Source: Lagenorhynchus albirostris
Taxonomy: Eukaryota; Chordata; Mammalia; Artiodactyla; Delphinidae
Assembly (NCBI RefSeq): GCF_949774975.1
Contig: NC_083095.1
Span: forward strand, 73,436,749-73,500,748
Direction of reading: 5' to 3'
DNA: 64,000 bases
Shown here: positions 25,346 through 34,790 of the stretch, piece after piece
How the letters are laid out: each line of letters starts with the position of its first letter
Numbering within the stretch: the first letter of the stretch is position 1
The notes under the pieces: generated by a model
Told to the model about the DNA's origin: nothing
The model's database searches: none
The model's input: only the letters and a program-made list of their open reading frames with translations
Translations under genes and position numbers: made by a program

Positions 25346-26380
25346 GAAAAGAATCCAAAGATAACACTAAAGACAGTCATCAAATCACAAGGGAAGGGAG
25401 TAAAAGAAGAAAGGAGCAAAAAAGAAACATGAAAAAAACCCAAAAACAATGAACAAAATGGCAATAAGTACATACCTATCAATAACTACTTTAAACATAA
25501 ATGGACTAAATGCTCCAATCAAAAGACACAGAGTGGCTGAATGGATAGAAAAACAAGATCCATCTATATGCTACCTACAAGAGACTCACTTCAATTCTAA
25601 AGATACGCACAGATTGAAAGTGAGGGGATAGAAAAAGTACTCCAAGCCAATGAAACAAAAAGAAAGCCAGGATAGCAATACTTATATCAGATGTAATAGA
25701 CTTTAAAATAAACACTACTTATAAAACAGACTTTAAAACAAAGAGATAAATAAGGACATTACTTAATGATCATGGGGTCAATCCAAGAAGATATAACAAT
25801 TGTAAATATATATGCACCCAACATAGGAGCACCTAAGTACATAAAGCAAATATTAACAAACATAAAGGGAGAAATCGATAGTAGCACAATAGTAGGGGAG
25901 TTTAACACCCCACTTACATCAATGGACAAATCATCCAGACAGAAAATAAATAAGGAAACACTGGCCTTAAATAACACATTAAATCAGATGAACTTCATAG
26001 ACAGATAGATAGATCGTTTCATCCAAAAGCAGCAGAATACACATTCTTTTCAACTGCACATGGAAAATTCCCCAGGATATATCACATGCTAGGCCAAAAA
26101 ACAAGTGTCAGTTAATTTAAGGAAATAGAAACCATTTCAAGCATCATTTCCAACCACAACACTATGAGACTAGATATCAATTACAAGGAAAAAAACTGCA
26201 AAAAATGCAAACACATGGAGGCTACACAATATGCTATAAACAACAAATGAGTCACTGAAGAAATCAAAGAGGAAATTTTAAAATGCCATGAGACACTGAA
26301 AATGAAAGGACAATGATCCAAAAACTATGGAATGCAGCAAAAGCATTTCTCAGAGGAAAGTTTATAGCAGTATTGTGTGG

Positions 26381-27003
26381 GCTACCCAGACAGGAAATAA
26401 ACACTGGAAGGTCTGCAAGTCTACAAGGAGTGGTACTGGCAGAAGTATGGTGGTGGGCAGGGAAGGCAGAGTCATCCCAATACACATTCTTGAAACAAAT
26501 TAGCAAGAACTTGAGTCCTTTGGGCAATTCCCTCCCTAGCCACCCTGGGACCTGTCTCTTCTTATGAGTCTTGAGGGAAGAAGGGGTGGTGGGAGAGGCA
26601 TTTGATGAGTAGAGGCATTTCCTTGGTGGTCATTACAGAGATGTTTTATTTTATTTTTTTATTTCCATTACAGAGATCTTTAAACAAGGGAAGGATCGTT
26701 TCCTTGAAGGTAGGAGATGGAGGATATGTCTATGGACAAGAAAATTTGAAGGAATCAGCATGTTTAAGGTGCGTACCTGCTTCCATCCAAATATGCCCAT
26801 GAGCAGACAGACCAGCTCACCAGGACAATGTTTTGAATACTTGTCAGAGAATGCCTGCCACAGGAGCCCAGAGGTTTTCTCTCTGGGGAGGTAGGTGTCT
26901 GATTAGAGGCTCAAGTCTTGTTCAGGGATGCCAGGAAATACTCACAAAGGCAGGGGTTAGAAAACATGGAAGACACCTTCACACCATAAACAACAGTAAA
27001 CTC
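26381..27003. other. Intergenic, no gene recognised
   Basis: About 600 bp lies between L1 sequence and a SINE. Short open frames show no recognisable motifs. Near 26,630-26,680 'cattacagagat' occurs twice around a T-rich run, which may be a small T-tailed insertion. The rest looks unique. Confidence 0.45.
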
Positions 27004-27021
27004 AAAATGACTTAAAGACTT

Positions 27022-27328
27022 GGGACTTCCTTGGTGACGCCGTGGCTATGACTCTGTGCTCCCAATGCAGGGAGCCCAGATTCGATCCCTGGTCAGGAAA
27101 CTAGATCCCACATTCATGCCACAACTAAGAGTTTGCATGCCACTACTAAGGAGCCCACATGCTGCAACTAAGGAGCCAGTGAGCCACAACTAAGGAGCCC
27201 ATGAGCCACAACTAAGGAGCCTGCCTGCCACAACTAAGACCCAGCACAACCAAATAAATAAATTTAAAAAAAAACAATAAAGGGGTCAATCCAATAAGAG
27301 GATATAACATTTGTAAATATTTATTTAA
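27022..27328 (+). mobile_element. SINE with transduced 3' L1 sequence
   Basis: A diverged CHR-type SINE (27,022-27,275) is followed by an A-rich run. About 40 bp of L1 endonuclease-like sequence comes next (ggggtcaatcc..aagagg to ttgtaaatat), then a second A-rich run. The perfect 18-bp duplication aaaatgacttaaagactt flanks the whole block (27,004-27,021 and 27,329-27,346), so SINE and L1 piece arrived as one unit. Two A-rich runs inside one duplication are the mark of a 3' transduction. Confidence 0.85.
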
Positions 27329-27669
27329 AAAATGACTTAAAGACTTACATATATGACATGACACCATAAAACTCTTAGAAGAGAACATAGGCAAATCATT
27401 CTCTGACATGAATCGACCCAAAATGTTCTTAGGTCAGTCTCCCAAGGCAATAGAAATAAAAGCAAAAAAAAAAAACAAAAAACAAATGAGACCTAATCAA
27501 ACTTAAAAGCTTTTGTACAGCAAAGGAAACCATAACAAATGAAAAGACAAACCACAGACTGGGAGGAAATATTTGCAAATGATGCAACCGAAAAGGGGCT
27601 TAATTTCCAAAACATACAAACAGCTCATATAACACAACAACAACAAAAATAACACATTGAAAGATGGGC

Positions 27670-27949
27670 AGGGACTTCCCTGGGGGACCAATGGTTAAGA
27701 CTCTGTGCTCCCAATGCAGGGGGCCCGGGTTCAATTCCTGGTCAGGGAACTAGATCTCGCATGCCACAACTAAGAGCCCACATGACACAACTAAAAGATC
27801 CCACATGCCACATCTAAAGGCCCTGCATGCCCCAACTAAAGATCCTGCATGCTGCAACGAAGATCTCACACATGGCAACAAATATCCCAGGTGCCACAAC
27901 TAAGACCCAGCAGAGCCAAATAAATAAATATTTAAAAAAAAGAAAATAT
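27670..27949 (+). mobile_element. Old CHR-type SINE in L1
   Basis: It starts gggacttccctgggggacc and contains the B-box-like ggttcaattcc and several 'ccacaactaa' units. It ends in an ataaataaatatttaaaaaaaag tail. It is the outer member of a two-SINE cluster inside the L1. Confidence 0.85.
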
Positions 27950-28313
27950 GGGCTTCCGTGGTGGCACAGTGGTTAAGAATCTGCCTGCCAATGCAGGGGA
28001 CATGGGTTCAAGCCCTGGTCCGGGAAGATCCCACATGCTGTGAAGCAACTAAACCCGTGCACCACAACTACTGAGCCTGTGCTCTAGAGCCTCCGTGCCA
28101 CAACTACTGAAGCCCGCGTGCTGCAACTACTGAAGCCTGTGCACCTAGAGCCTGTGCTCCGCAACAAGAGAAGCCACCACAGTGAGAAGCCTGAGCACCA
28201 CAACGAAGAGTAGCCCCCGCTCACCACAACTAGAGAAAGCCTGCATACAGCAATGAAGACCCAATGCAGCCAAAAATAAATAAACAAATAAATTTATTTA
28301 AAAAAAAAAAGAA
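27950..28313 (+). mobile_element. CHR-type SINE (long form)
   Basis: It starts gggcttccgtggtggcacag inside the A-rich tail of the preceding SINE and runs through repeated 'ccacaactactga' units to agccaaaaataaataaacaaa and a long A tail. The A-rich tail of an older SINE evidently served as target. Confidence 0.9.
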
Positions 28314-29118
28314 AAGAAAGATGGTTACAGGCAATGAAAAAGGGCTCAACATCACTAATTATTAGAGAAATGCAAATCAAAACTGCAGTGAGGTACCACC
28401 TCATACCGGTCAGAACGGCCATTATTAAGAAGTCTACAAATAGCAAATGCTGGAGAGGGTGTAGAGAAAAAGGAACCCCTCTGACACTGTTGGTGGGAAT
28501 GTATATTGGTGCAGCCACTATGGAAAACAGTATGGAGGTTCCCCAAAAAACTAAAAATAGAGTTGCCATATAACCCTGAAACCCCATTCCTGGGCATATA
28601 TCTGGAGAAAACCATAATTCAAAAGGATGCATGCACCCCAATGTTCACTGAAGGACTATTTACAATAGCCAAGATATGGAAACAACCAAAATGTCCATCA
28701 ACAGATGAATGGATAAAGAAGATGTGGTACATATATACAAAGGAATACTACTCAGTCATAAAAAAAGAATGAAATAATTCCATTTGCAGCAACATGGATG
28801 GACCTAGAGATTATCTTACTAAGTGAGGTAAGTCAGACAGAGAAAGACAAATACCATATGATATCACTTATATGTGGAATCTAAAATATGACACAAACGA
28901 ACTTATCTATGAAACAGAAACAGACTTACAAACATAGAGAACAGACTTGTGGCTGCCAAGGGGAAGGGTAGTGGGGGAGGGATGGACTGGAAGTTTGGGA
29001 TTAGCAGATACAAACTATTACATATAGAATGGATGAACAACAAGGTCCTACTGTATAGCACAGGGAACTATATTCAGTATCCTGTGATAAACCATAATGG
29101 AAAAGAATATGAAAAAAA

Positions 29119-29124
29119 TGTGTA

Positions 29125-29186
<62 letters not shown>
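29119..29186. repeat. (TG)n(TA)n microsatellite
   Basis: About ten TG units run straight into about 24 TA units within the L1 3' UTR. A shorter ta/atg-rich stretch follows at 29,212-29,235. It is probably a length-variable site. Confidence 0.95.
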
Positions 29187-29194
<8 letters not shown>

Positions 29195-29349
29195 GAGAGA
29201 GAGTGGAAGAATATATACATATATGTATATATATATAAAACTGAATCACTTTGCTATACAGTAGAAATTAATAAAACATTGTAAATCAACTATTTTTCAA
29301 TAAAATAAATTTTAAATAAATAAAATCTTTTAAAAAAAAAATAAGAAAG

Positions 29350-31730
29350 AAAGAAACATGGAAGGCCTCTTGCTGGCTTGGCTGTCAGGGAGCCTGGCTC
29401 AGTCCAGGCTCTGTCCTAACTCTGTGGTGCCTCCCGTCGGTCACTACAGCCTCCTGGGACTTTGTCTCCCTCATCACTCAAAGGAGGATGAGGGTCTGCA
29501 ACAAAGATTCTTAAACCTGTTTCAAGCCACAGAACCATTTCCTCAAAATAAATGTTATACTTACACTGAACATGTATGTGGCTGGACAACTTTTTTAAAT
29601 GCTATTTTTGTTTTGTTTCTGTATTTTCCTTTTTGTCTTTTTCAATCAAGGAGCCAGGTCCTTAGTATGTCTTAGGGTTTTTTTCAGCTCTAAATCAGAA
29701 GCTGTGTGACATCATCGCTCTTCCTTTGGAAAAGTGCCCCAAGTCACTAGGAGATTGTGCCGCTGCATGATTTCTGCACAACAAGATGTGAAAAGGCGTG
29801 CTTCTGAGAGTTACATGATCCCAGAGTATGGACCCCGTGCCACAGAAGAACATGGTGCTGTGTGTTTGGGGCAGGATGGCACCTGCACAGAACTGGAACT
29901 CACACTCAGCTCCCAGGCAGTGCTGCATAGCAGTGCAAGACCTTGGAGGGATGGCTGCTGGGAGTGTCTGGTGAGGTGAGCCCAGCACAGGGCGGTCCTT
30001 GCTCAGCAAAAAATCACACACTCTACATGTGGCCTCTCAGCCAAGACCTCTCTAAGGTTGAAAAGTCTAGGTCGTCTTGGACCAAGTGGAGGCAGCAGTA
30101 ACCCTGACAGCTCAAATAGCAGAGACGTTTCTCCATTTGTCCAGACCACGTGGGCCTCTTTGATTCCAGTTTGATTCTGCACAGGCAGCAGCTTGTAGTC
30201 ATGAAAGGGATCGTGTTTCTGCCCCGTCCAGCTAGATGAGCATTTAGACTCAGATTCTAATTGCCTTCAAGCAAATACATCATATGGGTTTTCCTACCAT
30301 CTGAATGTGTGCAATGACATTCCTGCCTGCCACTTTTTTAGAGTAAAAGAAATAAGGCTGCCCTCGTTCCCTTGTTTTGAGGGAATTTTTAGTCCTGGTG
30401 GAGACTGGGGAAGTACTGACTAGCCTAACAATTTGCATTTAACAAACTGCAGGGTGGGAGTGGCCAGCCTTCTCTAGACTCCTTCTTGAACTGTGGGGAA
30501 TCCTGGGAGTAACTTAGAATGAAATGAAACCCAGATAGGGATGTTGGTTGCTCCAATTTCATCCCTTTCTCATCACGAGCCTCATCAAGGCCGTGGAAGT
30601 TTCTGACTTGGACAGAAGTATTCTTTTCTCCATCCTCTCAATCAGCTGTTTTGGAGAGCTGATAAAGGTCACATTTCTTCCTAAAGGAAACATAAAACAG
30701 TCTCAAGATAAGGATGACACCACAGGCCTCTGACTCCCTCATCGACCCTTTGTTCAAAACTCACTGTCTGAGAAGAATGGTGGCTGCGTTAGGAAGATGG
30801 GTCCCTTAGCTCACTCTTGGACCTGATCTTTACTTAAGCTTCCCTCTGGGACACAGAATGGGCCCTTCTCCCATTGAGCTTCTTTGCTTCATTGCCTTAT
30901 CTGGTTATCTCAGCACTGGCTGGACAGAATTCAGGAGAACCTGGTCCACAGAGGATCCCAGCCCCAGGCTCTGAGTACAGTTCACAGAGGATAGGGTCTT
31001 GTGTGGTGAATAGACTACCAGCTATCTCATGGGGAACAAATGAAGAACTAACCAGGGTCAGGGGTGAAGGGACTTAACTTACAGTGGAATTTCCCTGGGT
31101 TGCAACAAAGCAGCTGTGCATGACAGCTGTCTTTAAGCATTATATGAACTATCATACGGTATGTATTTTCTTTGTGCATGTGGTTTTATATGTAGGGCAG
31201 AAAAGGGAAGAGGTTGAATTCTATGTACTTTCTGTCCACATTGCCATCTGAGTAGTCATGGCCACTTGGCCAGGGATGTTGGGATGCAAGCTGCTGGTGA
31301 AGAAGTTGGCTAGGTGAACTTAAACCCTCTTGCTGCTCTTAGGGGTTACATCTTGGAGAGTACTGGCCTGGCAGTTGGGAGAGCAAGGTTCCAATCCTGA
31401 CTCTGGAGAGAACTCTCAGAATCAATCAATCAACCCCATTATACTCCTTATTTCCATTAATATGTTCTATTGAAGAGAGTACTTGGTCATCTAAAGTCTT
31501 CCCATTGATTACAGATATCTACAGTAGGTAATAATTTAAGTAACAGATTTGCTGCTGTTTGCCATAAATAAGCATTTACAACTTATAACTAATATTTTTA
31601 ACCACTTACAACAGGGTAAGTAGTACCTTTAAATTTATCAGATTAGAGAACTAATAGATAACCCGGGCCAATTTTCAAAAGCTAAGTTTAGGTTTCCCTG
31701 CGTCCTCTTCAAAACGAATATCTCTATTAT
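29350..31730. other. Mostly unique intergenic sequence
   Basis: About 2.4 kb contains few recognisable repeats. Short open frames on both strands, for example on the minus strand at 29,695-30,021, have no protease or other domain signature. No splice-flanked exon was recognised. Confidence 0.45.
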
Positions 31731-31899
31731 TTAGAGTTCAATTAGGGAAGCAGAAGCACTATGAGTGATGTACAATAAGGGATTTATTATAAAAATTGTA
31801 TCTTATAAAATTATGGGAACTGGTGAAGAAATCCTCTCTAGATCCTTCTTGATATCCTTGATCCTTCTTTTGATTTATTTTTACAGTCCAGGAAAGCCA

Positions 31900-32045
31900 G
31901 ATGTTATATGGAAAGATCATGTGATTGGAGTCATGGCTATGAAATCTTGTCAAGTGACTCAAATTCTCTGAGCCTCAGTTTCCTCTTCTGTACAATGGAA
32001 ACAATAATATTTCTCAGGGTTGATGTTAGGGTGAATGGGACAAAG
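31900..32045 (+). repeat. MIR fragment
   Basis: The text 'gtgactcaaattctctgagcctcagtttcctcttctgtacaatgg' follows the MIR core and 3' consensus in sense orientation. It is an ancient tRNA-derived SINE relic. Confidence 0.8.
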
Positions 32046-32394
32046 CTTCCACCTATAGTATACCATATTTCATTGATTCCAAGATGCACAATATTTCACA
32101 TCTTAACCTCTTTACAACAGTAATGAATCTTGTAATCAATGGCATGTTATCGTCTAATTGAGAACAGTTTTTCCCTTTCTCAGTGTCAAATAAAATAATG
32201 AAAGCCCAGAGTAACAACTCAAATGATGCAGGTGCAGGTATCATTTTATTATGCAACTAAAAATGACCCTCAGTGCACAAGCGGAAACCCCAGCACCCCC
32301 TAGAGAACACACATGTTTTCCTTCATACATTGCATTCCTTTCCCCAGTCATTGGACTAACCCTTCAACTCCCATTTCTCATTATTCAGATTAGT

Positions 32395-32600
32395 GAAATG
32401 GAAAATATGAGTTTCAGAATCTGACATATTAAATGTTAGATCTTGCTGCTATGTGACATTCTGAGCTTCAGTTGTGTGTTCCATAATTTTGTATAATACT
32501 ATTAACCCAAAAGGACTGTTAAAAAGATTAAATGAGATGATGTGTGTTAAGTCCTATCAGTGCCAAACATATTGTGGGCAGTCAACAAATTCTCCCTTTT
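32395..32600 (+). repeat. MIR fragment
   Basis: The text 'gctatgtgacattctgagcttcagt', 'agattaaatgagatgatgtg' and 'tgggcagtcaacaaattc' follows the sense MIR consensus at low identity. Confidence 0.65.
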
Positions 32601-33079
32601 TCCTTCCTTCTCTCACTGCCACATTCTATTCTTCTACTGAATCTTTGGACTGAAGGAAGGATGGATCTTCTAGAACACAGTCATACTTGCTTGTTTACAT
32701 ATTGTGTATGACTGCTTTTGTGCTATGACAACAGAGTGGAATAGTTGCCAGAGAGACAGTATGGCTTGCAAAGCTAAAAATACTTACTATCTGGCCATTT
32801 ACAGAAAAAAGTTTGCTCATCCTTATTTAGATTCTTACAGCATCTAAAAATCCCCACCTCCCCTCCATTTGTGTTACTTCTCTGGCTCAAGAGAGTTTCA
32901 TTAGATGAGAAAGTGAATGCCTCATCCGAGGAGTCAGGACTCTTGGGCTCTGACTGAAGCTTCAATACCAGCAGAGCAGAGAGGATAGTTGAGAGAATTT
33001 TTGATGAGGAAAACAGCCAGGCCAGAGTGAAAGGCAAAGATGTGATTATGTTGTTTCTGTGGTTTGCAGTCCTCCCTCC

Positions 33080-33268
33080 TTTTTTTTTTTTTAACACTCT
33101 TATTTTTCTTTAATTGAAGTGCAGTTTGTGGCAATCTCTGCTTACAGCAAAGTGACTCAGTTACACACACAGAGACATTCTTCTTTATATTCTTTTCCAT
33201 TATGGTGTATCACGGGATATTGAATATAGTTCCCTGTGCTATACAGTAGGACCTTGTTGTTTACCCTC
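33080..33268 (-). mobile_element. Truncated L1 3' end next to a chymase-type promoter
   Basis: After a run of 12 T, the sequence is the antisense L1 3' UTR (taattgaagtgcag; gttccctgtgctatacag; aggaccttgttgttta). The match ends about 25 bp before the TATA box of the beta-chymase-like gene. It contains no ORF. Confidence 0.85.
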
Positions 33269-33291
33269 CCCTTTTCTTTTAATTCTGGAGT

Positions 33292-33298
33292 TATAAAA
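33292..33298 (+). promoter_or_regulatory. TATA box of the beta-chymase-like pseudogene
   Basis: TATAAAA lies in 'ggagttataaaagc', 44 bp before the first ATG (33,336). The CMA1 gene has the same ggagttataaa context at 48,972-48,982, so both promoters derive from a shared ancestor. Confidence 0.75.
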
Positions 33299-34094
33299 GC
33301 AGGAGCGAGGGAGGGAGTGACAGAAGCAGCTTACAATGGGCAGCATCCCTGGGAAAATGCAGGTCCTACTCCTTCTACTGCTCTTTCTCTTGCCTCCTGA
33401 AGCTAGAGCTGGTGAGTCCAGGGTGGAACTTTTCTGTCCTCTGGGTACTCTTAACTTACTAAGCTGAATCAAAGAGGACCCTAAATTGACCCTGCAAGAT
33501 CCCATTGCAAGTGTTCCAGGGGGGGAACCTCTATCTGGAAGAGTCATACCCTTTCCCTGCAGATGATGACAGTGTCCCAGGGATGGGAAGTCTTGGGTGG
33601 AGGAAGAACAGGAAAATGGCTTTGGAAGTTCCTCTTGACCTTTCCTGAAAATATCCATGATTCTGATTCATGGTCCTTCTCTGGCCTTGCTCTCATGTGG
33701 ACGTCAGGATGGGGATGAAGAAATGTTTCACAACAGCTCAGAATCAAGACCAGCCACTGTGTTCTCAAAAGTATGATGAGGACTGACAGGGTGCATTGGA
33801 GAAGGGGAAGCCAACAGAATGACATGTGGAGAGGTCTGAGCTACTTTAGAGGTAAGGGTGAGGATGCAGGGGATTGTCGCACATCATTCATCTCATTTTT
33901 CCCACCTAACGCTCTGTCTGACAGTTCGGTGAGCCTGTGTTTGAGGATTTGGATTCTCTGTTTCAGAGGAGATTATCAGTGGCATTGAGTCCAAGCCACA
34001 CTCCCGCCCCTATAAGGCCCATCTGGAAATAATCCCTGACGAGGAATACGTTGCCACCTGTGGTGGGTTTCTCATAAGTCAAGAATTTGTACTG

Positions 34095-34425
34095 GGGACT
34101 TCCCTGGTGCCGCAGTGGTTAAGAATCCGCCTGCCAATGCAGGGGTCATGGGTTCAAGCCCTGGTCTGGGAAGACCCCACATGCCACGGAGCAACTAAGC
34201 CCATGCGCCACAGCTACTGAGCCTGCGCTCTAGAGCCCGCAAGCCACAACTACTGAAGGCCATGCTCCTAGAGCCTGTGCTCCACAACAAGAGAAGCCAC
34301 TGCAACAAGAAGCCTGCGCACCACAACCAAGAGTAGTCCCCACTTGCCACAACTAGAGAAAGCCCATGCGCAGCAACGAAGACCCAATGCAGCCAAAAAT
34401 TAATTAATTAATTTAAAAAAAAAAA
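34095..34425 (+). mobile_element. CHR-type SINE (long form) in exon 2 of the protease pseudogene
   Basis: It starts gggacttccctggtgccgcag and ends agccaaaaattaattaatt plus an A tail. The 12-bp duplication gaatttgtactg (34,083-34,094) is repeated as gaatttgtgctg (34,426-34,437). The target is the codons just before the catalytic histidine motif. Confidence 0.95.
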
Positions 34426-34437
34426 GAATTTGTGCTG

Positions 34438-34790
34438 GGACTTCCCTGGTGGTGCAGTGCTTAAGAATCCGTCTGCCAATGCAGGAGACACGGATTCAAT
34501 CCCTGGTCCAGGAAGATCCCACGTGCCGCAGAGCAACTAAGCCTGTGCGCCGTAACTACTGAGCCTGCACTTTAGAACCTGCAAGTCACAACTACCGAGC
34601 CCAAGTGCCGCAACTACTGAAGCCCATGCTCCTAGAGCCTGTGCTCCACAACAAGAGAAGCTACCACAATGAGAAGCCCACGCACCACAACGAAGAGTAG
34701 CCCCCTCTCGCTGCAACTAGAGAAAACCCACATGCAGCAGCAAAGACCCAATGCAGCCAAATAAATAAAATAAAATCTTAAAAAAAAAAA
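34438..34790 (+). mobile_element. Second CHR-type SINE at the same exon 2 target
   Basis: It starts gggacttccctggtggtgcag immediately after the duplication of the first SINE and ends in an A tail. The duplication aatttgtgctg (34,427-34,437 and 34,791-34,801) is the same genomic 11-mer that flanks the first SINE. Two independent insertions therefore used one site. Confidence 0.95.

Larger units (their letters stand above)
24231..26380 (+). mobile_element. L1 (ORF1 through ORF2 endonuclease), 3'-truncated
   Basis: The plus strand shows ORF1 text (aaactggaagagagaatagtg; cagaagggagtggcatgatat) to about 24,950. A linker rich in simple repeats follows, then ORF2 endonuclease (LNINGLNAPIKRHRVAEWIEKQDP at 25,490-25,560; INIYAPN-type text near 25,805). 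Similarity stops at about 26,380 (ggaaagtttatagcagta), short of the reverse transcriptase. All frames are broken. Confidence 0.8.
27347..29310 (+). mobile_element. L1 3' half (late ORF2 to 3' UTR), split by two SINEs
   Basis: L1 ORF2 C-terminal text runs from about 27,347 to 27,669 and resumes at 28,314 after two SINEs (gaaagatgg at both edges). It continues with the cysteine-rich WRGC motif near 28,460, the 'aatggataaagaagatgtgg' segment near 28,710, and the 3' UTR ending near 29,310 in A-rich sequence. L1 text just before 27,004 shows that the element began further upstream. Frames are broken. Confidence 0.85.

Noticed and set aside
29119..29235. Long TA-rich stretch as a possible origin or matrix attachment site
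   Set aside because: It is a TG/TA microsatellite within an L1 3' UTR; no further evidence supports a function.
34115..34170. tRNA-like A and B boxes within the SINEs
   Set aside because: They belong to the SINE promoter. No complete cloverleaf or mature tRNA gene was seen in the window.
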